64,000 bases of DNA from Pseudobutyrivibrio sp. 49 (GCF_900100545.1 NZ_FNDP01000006.1:62001-126000), one strand, 5' to 3'. Numbered from the stretch's first letter, positions 26,025 to 35,259 are shown. Notes: generated from the sequence alone by a model not told the origin. Numbers and translations are program-made.

Positions 26025-28008
26025 TTATTTGAAGAACTTCATTTCTTCATTGAGCTGTTCTGCAATATCCTTAAGGTTTGCAGCTGAATCAGCAAGTGTA
26101 CTTACTGTAGCTGAAAGCTCTTCTACAGAAGCACCTGTTGTCTCTGAAGAAGCTGCATTTTCTTCGGAAATAGCTGACAGTGAAGTCATGGCATTTGATA
26201 CCAGTGAATTTGAGTCTACGCAGGTCTGTGCCTCATCTGAAATTCTGGCAACGCTTCGTACTGTATCCTCGATATCCTGAAGCATTCCCTGTACTGATTC
26301 GAAGGTCTTAGACAATGCCTTCTGCTGCTCTGCATTACCTTCCATAACCTGAGTAGCTGCATTAACTGCCTGCTCTGCCTCCTGAAGCAATGCATCCATC
26401 TCTGCTCTAATTTCTGAAGCAAGGCTGTCAGAATCATCAGCAAGCTTTCTGATTTCCTCAGCAACAACCGCGAAGCCCTTACCCATCTCACCTGCTCTTG
26501 CTGCCTCGATAGAAGCATTAAGAGAAAGAAGATTTGTCTGGGATGCGATACCTGCAATTCCTTCAACTCGCTCGTTGATATTTGAAACAGCATTCTGTGT
26601 TGAAGAAATTCTTGTAGAAATCTCATCAATCTTTGTGGTCATCTCACCACTTGTATTCTGGAGAATATCAAGTGAAGCTGTAGATGCCTCTGATGCTGCC
26701 TTCATTCTCTTGGCAAGCTCTGTCATCTCCACTGTAGAATCCTGAACGCTTCCTACCGCATCTGTAATCTTGTTTGTACCTTCTGCTGCTGACTGAATGT
26801 CCTCAGACTGCTGCACTGCACCACTTGCAATATGCTGAACTGAAGAAGCAACTGTCTCTGTGGTTCTTGCAATCTGATCTGCCATTGTTGCAAGCTCATC
26901 TGAAGAATCAGCAACTGTATTAGAAGAATTCTTAATGTGTCCCACAATTGTGGACAGCTTCTCTATCAGACTGTTTGTATTATTAACAATCTCACCAAAT
27001 TCGTCTTTGCGATTTGTGTACTTATCAATTTTTTCAAAAATACCATCAGCAAGCTTTGCTAATGTTGCATTAACTGCCACAATTGGAGTCGTGAAACTAA
27101 GTGCCTGTAAGTATGCTAAAACAGCAGCCACTACAAGCAAAACCACACCAAGGATGATATTTGTTATTGCTGATGCTCTTGCCTCTGCTGTTACTGCAGA
27201 AATAGCCAATGCATCACAGATAATGTATCCCGTGATTGGTTCCCTTACATAGGAAACATATGTTGGTTCACCGCTGGCATTACTGATATAAGTATCACTT
27301 TCCAAATCAGAGGTTATGTATGGAGATGACGCAAAACTAACAGGCTCATCATCTACTGCTATGTCATAGAAAGCATGAGAAGCAAGAGTTCCCTCATAAT
27401 CAACCAAAAATGCCTCTTCACCATCTTCACCCAAAATATCTCGGAATTTTGATAAATCAAAACTTCTATGTAAAACGCCAATAACAACACTGCCACTCAC
27501 ATCATAAACAGGAACAGCAATACAAACCGATCTCTTTCCTGTTGATGAACTGGTCATTACTGTAGATGTGGCGGTATTTCCCTTCATAGCATTTTTCCAG
27601 TAATCTCTCTGAGAAATATCTGCCAGTTCTCCTCCATCACTTCTAAGAATCATCTTTCCCGTTGCATCAGAAAGTGTAATGGCATTTCCATCATTGAAAT
27701 AGGCATTAATTATATCCATCTGGTGTTTTAACTGAGCACCGTTTTTACCAGATTTAACATATTCAATTGTTCCTGGGGATGATGCCAGAGATTTCATAGA
27801 TAATTCCGTCTCAGCGAATATTTTATTTATCTCGCTTTCGAGGAACCATGCAGACCAGGCAAGTGTGATTTTTGCATCCTCCTTTGCCTTTGTTGTGGTT
27901 CTGACATAATTAATAGTAGTAGCAGTGAGAAGTGGTAATGCTGCAAGCACTACCATTGTAATAATCAATTTGGTCTTAACACTAGAAAGAATGCTCTTTT
28001 TTTTGCAT
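26025..28008 (-). CDS. Methyl-accepting chemotaxis protein with Cache sensor; start disrupted by an A8 tract
   Basis: About 660 aa: an N-terminal membrane segment, an extracellular dCache-type sensor (about residues 45-270), a second membrane segment, HAMP, and a signalling domain with hairpin tip [31 protein letters not shown], given here as two parts: [20 protein letters not shown] and [22 protein letters not shown] ribosome site precedes ATG 28008. From there an eight-A run (28004-27997) throws the reading frame into a stop after eight codons. With seven A the frame reads [20 protein letters not shown] and joins the receptor. The open frame as given begins only at a TTG (27968) without a ribosome site. 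Either an indel error or slippage-controlled expression explains this. Confidence 0.88.
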
Positions 28009-28023
28009 ATTTACCTCCACAAA

Positions 28024-28134
28024 AAAATACACTACTGACAGTTACCAACTCTCCCTAGAATTAAAGAATCGCATTCATACTTGAATTCTACCACCTTTGG
28101 CAACATTAATAGTGTATTTTCTATGTAGATTATA
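28024..28134 (-). promoter_or_regulatory. Structured leader with terminator in front of the chemotaxis receptor
   Basis: On the minus strand TATAAT lies at 28134-28129. A transcript starting about 7 nt later would begin with AAAATACACTA (28120-28110). This pairs perfectly with TAGTGTATTTT (28034-28024), and the stem continues with G-U pairs to 28099/28046. Inside is a second stem, TAGAATT/AATTCTA, with a small GAAT-GCG-ATTC hairpin. Seven T follow directly (28027-28021 overlapping the arm), then the GGAGG of the receptor gene. It may be the terminator of the upstream amidase or a conditional attenuator. It matches no riboswitch I know. Confidence 0.6.
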
Positions 28135-28159
28135 AAATAAGATTATGAACGGCCATGGA

Positions 28160-28984
28160 TTAATTAAAATAATTATCCAAACCATCGGCTATCCCCTTTG
28201 CCACTAATTGCTGATAAGACTCTGTTGCAAGCTTAATTTCCTCGTCTTTATTTGATATATACCCCACCTCTATAATCGAAACTGGCACCTGACTCCAGTT
28301 GATTACAGGCATTGAATCGACCTCAATAACCTGTCGTTTTTCACAACCTGTGGAGGTCACCATACCATCTAAAACACAGTCAGCCAGCTTTCTGCTGCTT
28401 TCATAGAGATTTCCATTGTATGGATTATCTGTAGTCTGGCAAACAGCAGATGCACCATGTACAGTGCTGTCATCAGAGCCATCTGCATGAATCCTGATAA
28501 AAGCCTCTGCCTTTGCTTCATTGGCTATATTGGAGCGCTCACTATTGCTTATATTTACATCATTGGTAGTACGAGTCATAACGACGGTATACCCTCGATT
28601 CTCCAGCTCCTTCTGCACCTTAAGGGCAATATCAAGATTTAACTGATATTCTGTAATACCTGTATATTTTCCAACAGGTCCATCATCCATCTTAGGCTTT
28701 TTCTTGGTGGCCTCAGGACCAATTGGCTCCTTTTTCATATCTGGAGTCTGCTGCTGACCTGCATCAATGCAAACTACATGTCCCGTTCCAGGGGTAACAA
28801 CCTTAATTACAGGCTCAGTAGGTGTCTGTGTGTCCTCTTCCGTAGTCTCCTCCGCAATATCCGCAAGCGGCTCTGCCTCTGTTCTAAAATCAACAAAGTT
28901 TTTCATAAGCACCGCTATAAGACAAAATAATGTGTAAATAAGTGCTATGCAAATAATTCGCTTTGTTTTTCTCTTCATAAACAC
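28160..28984 (-). CDS. N-acetylmuramoyl-L-alanine amidase (Amidase_3)
   Basis: A 274-aa cell-wall hydrolase anchored by one N-terminal membrane segment (about residues 8-27). A Thr/Glu/Pro-rich linker follows, then the zinc-dependent amidase domain. Zinc ligands are expected in VVCIDAGQQQ, where a Gln takes the usual His place, then E in the ITEYQLNLDIAL segment and H in AFIRIHADGSDD. The catalytic Glu is in PVSIIEVGYISN. The first zinc motif is normally D-x-G-H-G; here it reads DAGQQQ, an oddity that may reduce activity. It is upstream of the receptor gene. Confidence 0.88.
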   Translation of the reverse strand: MFMKRKTKRIICIALIYTLFCLIAVLMKNFVDFRTEAEPLADIAEETTEEDTQTPTEPVIKVVTPGTGHVVCIDAGQQQTPDMKKEPIGPEATKKKPKMDDGPVGKYTGITEYQLNLDIALKVQKELENRGYTVVMTRTTNDVNISNSERSNIANEAKAEAFIRIHADGSDDSTVHGASAVCQTTDNPYNGNLYESSRKLADCVLDGMVTSTGCEKRQVIEVDSMPVINWSQVPVSIIEVGYISNKDEEIKLATESYQQLVAKGIADGLDNYFN

Positions 28985-28998
28985 TCCCCGCCAATATC

Positions 28999-29029
28999 AA
29001 AAATGGGAGATGGCTTATCACCATCTCCC
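28999..29029 (-). terminator. dhaLMK operon terminator
   Basis: GGGAGATGG (29005-29013) and CCATCTCCC (29021-29029) form a 9-bp stem with a 7-nt loop, followed on the minus strand by ATTTTT. It lies just after dhaK. Confidence 0.92.
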
Positions 29030-29054
29030 CTATATTATAACAAATATTTACGAA

Positions 29055-30050
29055 TTATACTTGAACAAATGCAGGTGTATCTGCAGGAGCATCAAGAAGT
29101 TTTTTCAGCTCGTCATCAACCTTCAAAAGAGTGATTGAAAAGCCTTCCATATCGAGAGAGGTCATGTAATTTCCTACAAGAGTCTTGTGAATCTTGATGC
29201 CCTTTCCATCAAGAACTTCCTTCACATGCTTGTTTGCTACAAAGAGCTCCATTAAAGGTGTTCCGCCCATACCGTTTACCATAACAGCAACTTCGTCACC
29301 TGAATTGTAAATGCCCTCTGCAAAAATCTTATTAAGAAGCTTATCTGCAATTTCGTTTACTGTACCAATCTTCTCGCGGTTTACACCTGGCTCGCCATGA
29401 ATACCAATACCGATTTCGATTTCATCCTCAGCTAAATCAAAGCTAGGCTTTCCAGCTGCAGGTACTGTACATGCATCAACAGCCATACCCATTGAGCGAA
29501 CATTTGCGATAACCTTCTCTGCTACACGTTTAACATCAGCAAGGCTTCCGCCAGCCTCAGCGCATGCACCAGCAATCTTATGAACGAAAATTGTTCCTGC
29601 GATACCGCGACGTCCTGTTGTCCATGTACTATTTTCAACAGCCACATCATCAGCTGTGATAACCTGATCAACCTCAATTCCCTCGTCACGAGCCATATCA
29701 GCTGCCATCTCAAAGTTCATAACATCGCCTGTATAGTTCTTGATTACAAGAAGAACACCCTTGCCACCGTCTGCAGCCTTGATTGCCTCATAAACCTGAT
29801 CAGGTGTAGGTGATGTAAATACAGCTCCAGCAATAGCGCCATCAAGCATTCCCTTGCCAACATATCCGCCATGTGCAGGCTCATGTCCACTACCGCCACC
29901 AGATACAAGCGCAACTTTACCTTTAGAGCCCCCTGCTCTTACAACAACATCAAAACCATCAAGTCTTTTGATGTACTGTGGATAAGCAGCAACCATACCT
30001 TCCAGCATCTCATCAACGATGTTATCAACCCCATTAATAAGTTTCTTCAT
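29055..30050 (-). CDS. dhaK: Dihydroxyacetone kinase, DhaK subunit
   Basis: A 331-aa substrate-binding subunit of the PTS-dependent dihydroxyacetone kinase. Dihydroxyacetone is held as a hemiaminal on a His, expected in the GIGIHGEPG segment (about residue 218). The GGGSGHEPAHGGYVGKGML motif near residue 50 is diagnostic. DhaL transfers phosphate from its bound ADP/ATP cofactor. AGGAGGAAAATTTT precedes the start. It is the last gene of dhaL-dhaM-dhaK. Confidence 0.97.
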   Translation of the reverse strand: MKKLINGVDNIVDEMLEGMVAAYPQYIKRLDGFDVVVRAGGSKGKVALVSGGGSGHEPAHGGYVGKGMLDGAIAGAVFTSPTPDQVYEAIKAADGGKGVLLVIKNYTGDVMNFEMAADMARDEGIEVDQVITADDVAVENSTWTTGRRGIAGTIFVHKIAGACAEAGGSLADVKRVAEKVIANVRSMGMAVDACTVPAAGKPSFDLAEDEIEIGIGIHGEPGVNREKIGTVNEIADKLLNKIFAEGIYNSGDEVAVMVNGMGGTPLMELFVANKHVKEVLDGKGIKIHKTLVGNYMTSLDMEGFSITLLKVDDELKKLLDAPADTPAFVQV

Positions 30051-30083
30051 AAAATTTTCCTCCTCCTAATTGGTCTCTCGCCT

Positions 30084-30098
30084 GTTACACTCTCAAGC
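30084..30098. repeat. 15-bp fragment of a dispersed hairpin repeat
   Basis: GTTACACTCTCAAGC is an exact match to 5098-5112, the inner left arm of the long hairpin after the leu/ilv/ser operon. Here it lies alone between dhaM and dhaK, without its partner arm, so it looks like a decayed copy. Confidence 0.5.
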
Positions 30099-30109
30099 TA
30101 TCTGCACTT

Positions 30110-30502
30110 TTATGGTATTTTTTTTACGCCACGGCAGTCCTCCGCCGCTTTTAGGACAGCCTCCAGGTCGCTGCCCACCATAGCGCTTACTGCCGCTGCA
30201 ATAGTGCCCTCAACAAGTGGAGCATCAGCCAGCTTCACCTTAATATCTTCGTCCTCCAGAAGTTCAATAGCAGTTTCAGAGCTCATTACCCCGCTTCCTA
30301 AGTCAGCTAAAACTACTACACCATCTCCGTCATTAGCCTGACGAATTGCTTCGGAAATACGAATTGCATCTGTGCCGATAGTTCCATCTTCCAAGCCCCC
30401 TGCAGCCACAATCCCCTTATGTGCTGCTGCAATCTCGGAAGTCAAATCAGTTAATCCCTCAGCAATCTTTGGGCTGTGGGATACTAAAACCAGTCCTACC
30501 AT
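30110..30502 (-). CDS. dhaM: PTS-dependent dihydroxyacetone kinase phosphotransferase subunit DhaM
   Basis: A 130-aa single-domain EIIA-Man-like protein. The phosphorylated His is in LVSHSPKIAEGL (residue 9 or close), and the GTDAIRISEAI and LADLGSGVMSSETAI segments match the family. It passes phosphate from HPr to the nucleotide on DhaL. Unlike the E. coli protein it lacks HPr and EI-like extensions, as is normal for Firmicutes. It lies between dhaL and dhaK. Confidence 0.95.
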   Translation of the reverse strand: MVGLVLVSHSPKIAEGLTDLTSEIAAAHKGIVAAGGLEDGTIGTDAIRISEAIRQANDGDGVVVLADLGSGVMSSETAIELLEDEDIKVKLADAPLVEGTIAAAVSAMVGSDLEAVLKAAEDCRGVKKIP

Positions 30503-30536
30503 AACAAATCCCCCTGTTTGTTAATTCGTATATACG

Positions 30537-31157
30537 TTATGCCTTAAGGAAATCTCTGATTGTTTCAAGTGTCATTGTAAGAGATGTAGCACCTGGGTCC
30601 TGATGACCAATACTACGGTCTCCCAAATAACTTGCACGACCCTTTGTGGCTGCAATAGTCTTTGTGAATTCTATACCCTCATTAGCAGCTACGCAGGCAT
30701 CGGTAAGTGCATCAGCAAGACTTGCTCCCCCAGCAAGCTTCTCTGATAAGACATCTGTTGCAGGCATAAGTGCATCAAGCATGGTCTTTTCCCCTTTTTC
30801 TGCGTGGCCACGCTTCTGGATTCCAGCAATAGCAGCTTCCATTGCAGCTTTGAAGTCGTCCCCACTGACTTCCGTTTTACCTGCAAAGACCTTTGCTGCC
30901 TCCATATAGGCAGTGCCATACAATGGTCCCGATGCACCTCCAACAGTAGACAAAAGTGTCATGCCTGTCTTCTTTAGTGCATTTCCAATATCAGCATCCT
31001 CTGGATCAACTTTTTCGATAACTGCCTGAAATCCTCTGGCCATGTTTACACCATGGTCAGCATCACCTATTTCTCGGTCTAAATCTGTAAGAAAGTCTTT
31101 ATTTTCAATGATTTTCTCTGCGATTAACTTCAGGCAATCATAGACTCTGGTAGACAT
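30537..31157 (-). CDS. dhaL: Dihydroxyacetone kinase, DhaL subunit
   Basis: A 206-aa ADP-binding subunit. The Mg/nucleotide site is visible in LTDLDREIGDADHGVNMARG (about residues 22-41), with its aspartates, and GGASGPLYGTAYMEA further on. A C-terminal DPGATSLTM segment is typical. It is the first gene of the operon, behind an extended -10 element at 31196-31204. Confidence 0.96.
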   Translation of the reverse strand: MSTRVYDCLKLIAEKIIENKDFLTDLDREIGDADHGVNMARGFQAVIEKVDPEDADIGNALKKTGMTLLSTVGGASGPLYGTAYMEAAKVFAGKTEVSGDDFKAAMEAAIAGIQKRGHAEKGEKTMLDALMPATDVLSEKLAGGASLADALTDACVAANEGIEFTKTIAATKGRASYLGDRSIGHQDPGATSLTMTLETIRDFLKA

Positions 31158-31195
31158 AAAAAATTCCCCCTTCTCCTTAGAATTTCGATACTTAA

Positions 31196-31204
31196 ATTAT
31201 ACCA
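31196..31204 (-). promoter_or_regulatory. Extended -10 promoter for dhaLMK
   Basis: The minus strand reads TGGTATAAT at 31204-31196, a perfect TGnTATAAT extended -10, about 40 bp upstream of the dhaL start. No clear -35 box is seen at 16-18 bp, which extended -10 promoters do not need. Confidence 0.6.
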
Positions 31205-31265
31205 AAATTTAAGGAGATGGGAGAATATTTTTTGACAATTATTTTAAGTTGTGGCTCGCCTTTTA

Positions 31266-32303
31266 CTATATGAAGTCATAGGTTAGCGTAATATTGTTAT
31301 CTACAGATACGTGTACGTGTGCACCAGATATGATTGGCATGGCAGGTGCAAGATGACCTACATCTGCATCCATCACGATAGGTACATTATATTTTCCAAG
31401 GATTCCTGTTACTGCGTTATATTGATCAAGCCCCATCATCTCCTGCTTCCATGCAGCTGCAGGGCGACCAATGATAAATCCCTTCGTATTTACGAACCAG
31501 CCTGCTCTATCGAGATTCCAAAGAGCACGACGAATCGACATTACATTCAAATCGCATGCTTCCAGGAACCAGACAACACCTTTATCTTTGTAGCGCTCAT
31601 TGAAAGCTGCCACCTGATCATATTTAGTACCAACAAGGTTTGCTAGACAATCAAGACAACCGCCTGTAATAATTCCTTCAAACTCAGGGACTCGGTTAGT
31701 CTCTGTTTCGCCCATAAAGAGTCTTAATTCTTTTTTCTCAGTGAGATTGTATCCTACAAAAGGATGCTCCTCGTCCTTAAGCGATTCAACTTCAAAGCTG
31801 GTATAGCCAGAAACTGATGTCTTCTTCCCTGTGAAAATATCTAATGCATCCTGCAACGCTGGCTCCAATTTTTCCATGCCAAATGCACCAATGCTTGGTC
31901 CATAAATTGCAGCAGTATCGCAAATTGTATTAAGTAAAAAAGTAAAATTAGTGTTATCGGAATAGCCCATGTACCACTTTGGTTTGGCCTCTTTGATGGC
32001 GTCAAAGTCAACATAATCCAAAGTCTCACACATGAGCTCTCCACCACCACAGGTGATAAGCATGTCATTATTTTCGCTACAGTAAAACTCAGTCAGCTCT
32101 TTCCCGCAATTTTCCGGCGATGAGCTAATTCCAACCCCATCACTTTTTCTACAATTAGGCCCTTCAATTAATTTATAGCCCATTTTCTCAAAACGCTTTT
32201 CAGCAGAATCAAGACAGCTTTTGTACGGCTCAAATGCACACCCAAAAGAAGGGGCAACAAGCCCAATTGTTCCACCACTGCGCAAGTAGGTTGGATATTT
32301 CAT
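31266..32303 (-). CDS. LD-carboxypeptidase / MccF-like S66 peptidase
   Basis: A 345-aa cytosolic serine peptidase of family S66. The N-terminal LRSGGTIGLVAPSFGC and the nucleophile region YMGYSDNTNFTFLLNT (Ser near residue 115) are typical, as is the GVVWFLEACDLN segment carrying the Glu. Family members cut the L,D bond in murein tetrapeptides or hydrolyse acyl-adenylate microcin-like compounds. The SDNT motif and the FxGYN segment fit the MccF-type subgroup, but the substrate is not settled. It is monocistronic or read with the following dha genes. Confidence 0.92.
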   Translation of the reverse strand: MKYPTYLRSGGTIGLVAPSFGCAFEPYKSCLDSAEKRFEKMGYKLIEGPNCRKSDGVGISSSPENCGKELTEFYCSENNDMLITCGGGELMCETLDYVDFDAIKEAKPKWYMGYSDNTNFTFLLNTICDTAAIYGPSIGAFGMEKLEPALQDALDIFTGKKTSVSGYTSFEVESLKDEEHPFVGYNLTEKKELRLFMGETETNRVPEFEGIITGGCLDCLANLVGTKYDQVAAFNERYKDKGVVWFLEACDLNVMSIRRALWNLDRAGWFVNTKGFIIGRPAAAWKQEMMGLDQYNAVTGILGKYNVPIVMDADVGHLAPAMPIISGAHVHVSVDNNITLTYDFI

Positions 32304-32336
32304 AATAATTATTCTCCTTTTATATATCTAGTAAAA

Positions 32337-32909
32337 TTAAAGTGTCATGCTTATAGACATCAAAAGCTCCTGAACCTCTTCATCGGTAGGAGTTCCATCA
32401 AAGCAAAGGGCATAATCAATCAGCTGCTCAAATGCACTGTTTTGATTTGCCTTGTTAGGAAAAAGTTCCTCGATAGGATCCTTCCATTTTCCAAGCATCT
32501 CATTTAAATCGGCAAGCTTTGGTGTCAAAACTTCTTTTTCTTTATTGGCCAGAAATTTTGCTAAGGCAGAGCTTTTTCCGCTGCTTGAAAAACCGCCAAC
32601 CAAATCTCCCTCCTTCACATAGGCCGGAAAACTAAAGGTTCCCAGCTCTGGATGCCCAACAATATTGACTGGAATATTGGAATCCTTGCACATCATGGAT
32701 ATCTGAAGATTGATTTCCTCATCATCGGTATCTACCACAACCATCTTGCGGCCTTGTATATCTGCTGGGGTAAATTCCTCCTTTGTCATAACCGTAACCT
32801 TGGCACCAAAGTCCAAAAGAGCATCAGATCTTTTCAACACCACATCACTGCCGCCGATAACCAAACAATTTGCCCCTTTTAAATCAACAAACATTGGAAA
32901 AAAAGCCAT
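32337..32909 (-). CDS. Precorrin-2 dehydrogenase / sirohydrochlorin ferrochelatase-like protein
   Basis: A 190-aa homologue of Met8p and of the CysG N-terminal domain, which oxidises precorrin-2 with NAD and may insert iron for siroheme. The N-terminal MFVDLKGANCLVIGGSDVVL is the dinucleotide loop, degenerate in its last Gly. FSFPAYVKEGDLVGGFSSSG contains the usual SSxG. The catalytic Asp expected near residue 100-110 is not obvious to me. No other tetrapyrrole gene is in the window. This short form is common in Clostridia near hem or cob genes. Confidence 0.85.
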   Translation of the reverse strand: MAFFPMFVDLKGANCLVIGGSDVVLKRSDALLDFGAKVTVMTKEEFTPADIQGRKMVVVDTDDEEINLQISMMCKDSNIPVNIVGHPELGTFSFPAYVKEGDLVGGFSSSGKSSALAKFLANKEKEVLTPKLADLNEMLGKWKDPIEELFPNKANQNSAFEQLIDYALCFDGTPTDEEVQELLMSISMTL

Positions 32910-32967
32910 AACCCCTCCTTTGTAAAAGCTCCCACTTAGGTGTATTCTACCCTAAAACAATGAAGTA

Positions 32968-33016
32968 ATTGTTATGGCTTTTCAATAATTAAAAAAATAT
33001 TCAAGCAATATGCATT
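32968..33016 (-). repeat. Downstream copy of a ~48-bp direct repeat flanking the xylanase gene
   Basis: On the minus strand the block starts AATGCATATTGCTTGAATAT and ends AAAAGCCATAACAAT. It aligns, with three extra T and a few substitutions, to 35305-35260, which is the 3' end of the papain-like gene plus its first untranslated bases. Both copies have the same orientation. This copy may also serve as a weak AT-rich terminator after the xylanase (ATATT/AATAT stem with T7). Confidence 0.7.
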
Positions 33017-33032
33017 CTCTTATTTTCTATTA

Positions 33033-35099
33033 TTACTCTAATACATAATCAAATGAGTTTCCTATCTGGCCTACGCCTATGCTGCCAAACTCGATACTTC
33101 CTCCATTTGCAATGCTTGCATTCCAGTCAACCGGTGTGATTACATAATAATCACCACTTGTTGTGACCTTTACATTCCAGCTAGAATCGATGTTTACCTG
33201 ATTCTTATTTACCTTTAATGTCCATCCGTTAACTGTGTTTCCTGTGGCATTAGAAATCTTGTAGCTTACCTGATAGCCGCCTCCCCAGTTATTAATTGTA
33301 TAACTAAGCTCTAATCCCTTAACTGCTGGCTGTGGAACTGGTGTTGGAACTGGTGTTGGAACTGGTGTTGGAGCTGGTGTCGGCTGAGGTGTAACTGACT
33401 GCTCAGCTACCTTCTCAAATACCCATTCCTGATTTGGATTGCCATAATATAACCACTGACATACATTGGTGCCTTCAACTTTTTTGTGCTCATAAACATC
33501 AATGTAACGCACTTCCTTAGAAGACTTTGTAGCAATAGTATAAACACCATTTGTCTTGGTATTCTTTAATAAGAACTTCTGAGCATCTCCGCCATATGCA
33601 TTGTAAATACCAATATTTGCACCATCTTCAGCAGAACCATTTGCTACATCAAGCATGAAGTCGCCAAGCTTAGATGTGAGGGTAATATATCCGTCATTTG
33701 TATTCCTAACATACCATTTTTGGCCATCAAGGCCTCTTCCTGTTCCAATACAAACATTTGCTCCAGCCTTAGCTGAATCTCCTTCAACTGTAAGATACTT
33801 CTGTGAATTTGTATTCTTTAAATAATACCAGCCATCATCAATATGTGCTGTTGAATTCGTATTTACGTTTTGTCCAGATGGTGTAGGGGTTGGCTGTGGT
33901 GTAATCGTTGGTTGTGGTGTAAATGAGCCAGGATTACCAAATGTCTCTGTAAATGCCTTTACAACCTCATCATAGGCTGGCTTTTCAACACCAATATTTG
34001 ACCAGATAAGTGGCTTTTCATTTCTAATCCATGTCTCTGCATCTGATGGTCCCCACCATGTGATACATGAAATGTTTCCACCATTCTTTTTTGCGGCGTT
34101 AATATTTTTAAACAGGCGATATGCGTAATTGTTCAAATCATAATCGCCTTTGTTTGTGATATCAAGCTCTGTGATCTGCACTTCAAATCCTGCACGAAGG
34201 AATGAGTTAAGTGCATTTGTATAATAATCTACTGAAGGAAAGCCTGTTCCAAGATGTGACTGCATGCCTACACCTGCACAAACCTTCTTCCCCTGATTGA
34301 TGTAGTTTACTAATTTTATCACATCATTGACTTCCATGTATGTATTGTAGTCGTTGTAGAAAAGCTTAACGGAATTTGTAAGCTTGTACTGCTCAAGTAC
34401 CTGATATGCGTAATTAAAAGCTTTCTTTACATATACTGCGTTTGTCTTGTTGCTTCCGTAAACAGCTTCCCAACCAGAATTCTGAGCATGAAGTGTCTCA
34501 TTGCACACATCCCAATATACCAGTGTGCTACCGTATTTGCCTGAATAGAAATGTCCCATTACAGACTTAACATAAAACTCAAGACGAGCATCCATAGTAG
34601 CTGTATTTACAAATCTGCCATTTCCTGAATAATTCTCTCTGAATAGCCAGGTTGGGGTCTGTGAATGCCATACAAGAGTATGACCTCTCATCTTAAGACC
34701 ATTCTCATAGCAAATTTTTACTGCTTCATCAACTGTTCTAAAATCAATTTTTGGGACATAACGCTCTTTGTAATTTGAAGGAATATAGTAACCAAGACGC
34801 TTTGCTTCATCAACCGAAATAAGAGTTGCCTGTCTGCTTCCCAAAAGGTAATCAGGCTTCATTTCATTACCAAGTGTTACTATATTGGAATCCTTTTTGA
34901 TTGCATTTACAATTCTTGAATCCCTAAGCATGTGTGTATGCACACAGTTTCCAGAGTACCCATATTTTGCTCCATAGGTCTCCATTAAATTGTAGCTGGC
35001 AGCGTTGGCATCTACCTTAGATACCATAAAAAATGTGCTGAAAACTAAGGCAAGTGCCAGTACTCTTGCCATCAGTTTTCTGATTTTGAATTTTTTCAT
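33033..35099 (-). CDS. Secreted GH10 endo-1,4-beta-xylanase with CBM13-like and CBM2 modules
   Basis: A 688-aa xylanase. Order: signal peptide (about 1-35, ending ANAAS), GH10 domain (about 38-370), Pro/Thr linker, ricin-type trefoil/CBM13-like domain (about 420-560), a second Pro/Thr/Val linker of PTPVPTPV repeats, and a CBM2-type domain (about 595-688, WTLKVNK, WNASIANGGS). The acid/base Glu is in YWDVCNETLHA and the nucleophile Glu in VQITELDITN. I choose the start at 35099, after AAAGGAGAAGATGT. The enzyme acts outside the cell on arabinoxylan. The gene is flanked by a direct repeat. Confidence 0.96.
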   Translation of the reverse strand: MKKFKIRKLMARVLALALVFSTFFMVSKVDANAASYNLMETYGAKYGYSGNCVHTHMLRDSRIVNAIKKDSNIVTLGNEMKPDYLLGSRQATLISVDEAKRLGYYIPSNYKERYVPKIDFRTVDEAVKICYENGLKMRGHTLVWHSQTPTWLFRENYSGNGRFVNTATMDARLEFYVKSVMGHFYSGKYGSTLVYWDVCNETLHAQNSGWEAVYGSNKTNAVYVKKAFNYAYQVLEQYKLTNSVKLFYNDYNTYMEVNDVIKLVNYINQGKKVCAGVGMQSHLGTGFPSVDYYTNALNSFLRAGFEVQITELDITNKGDYDLNNYAYRLFKNINAAKKNGGNISCITWWGPSDAETWIRNEKPLIWSNIGVEKPAYDEVVKAFTETFGNPGSFTPQPTITPQPTPTPSGQNVNTNSTAHIDDGWYYLKNTNSQKYLTVEGDSAKAGANVCIGTGRGLDGQKWYVRNTNDGYITLTSKLGDFMLDVANGSAEDGANIGIYNAYGGDAQKFLLKNTKTNGVYTIATKSSKEVRYIDVYEHKKVEGTNVCQWLYYGNPNQEWVFEKVAEQSVTPQPTPAPTPVPTPVPTPVPQPAVKGLELSYTINNWGGGYQVSYKISNATGNTVNGWTLKVNKNQVNIDSSWNVKVTTSGDYYVITPVDWNASIANGGSIEFGSIGVGQIGNSFDYVLE

Positions 35100-35138
35100 A
35101 CATCTTCTCCTTTTGTGAATTGTTGCCATACTTAATGC

Positions 35139-35183
35139 ATATTCGGACTATTTCGCCGCAGATGTCCGATATTACGCATTATT
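35139..35183 (-). promoter_or_regulatory. Inverted repeat and AT-rich promoter upstream of the xylanase
   Basis: CGGAC (35144-35148) and GTCCG (35164-35168) are separated by 15 bp and flanked by ATATT on both sides, giving an imperfect 45-bp palindrome. TATAAT elements on the minus strand lie just upstream (about 35174-35183 and 35199-35204). The repeat would therefore be near the transcript start, as an operator or 5' hairpin. Confidence 0.45.
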
Positions 35184-35259
35184 ATATTGTTCGTGCAATT
35201 ATATTCTAACAACCCCCAAAAAGTTACTCTTATCAAAAATTGCTTTTGAATACCTAAAA

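Noticed and set aside
28021-28134. c-di-GMP riboswitch before the chemotaxis receptor
   Set aside because: The interior does not show the GEMM-I conserved strings and is too short for its tandem helices.
33017-35259. Transposon carrying the xylanase
   Set aside because: Direct repeats are present, but there are no terminal inverted repeats or transposase, so mobility is unproven.
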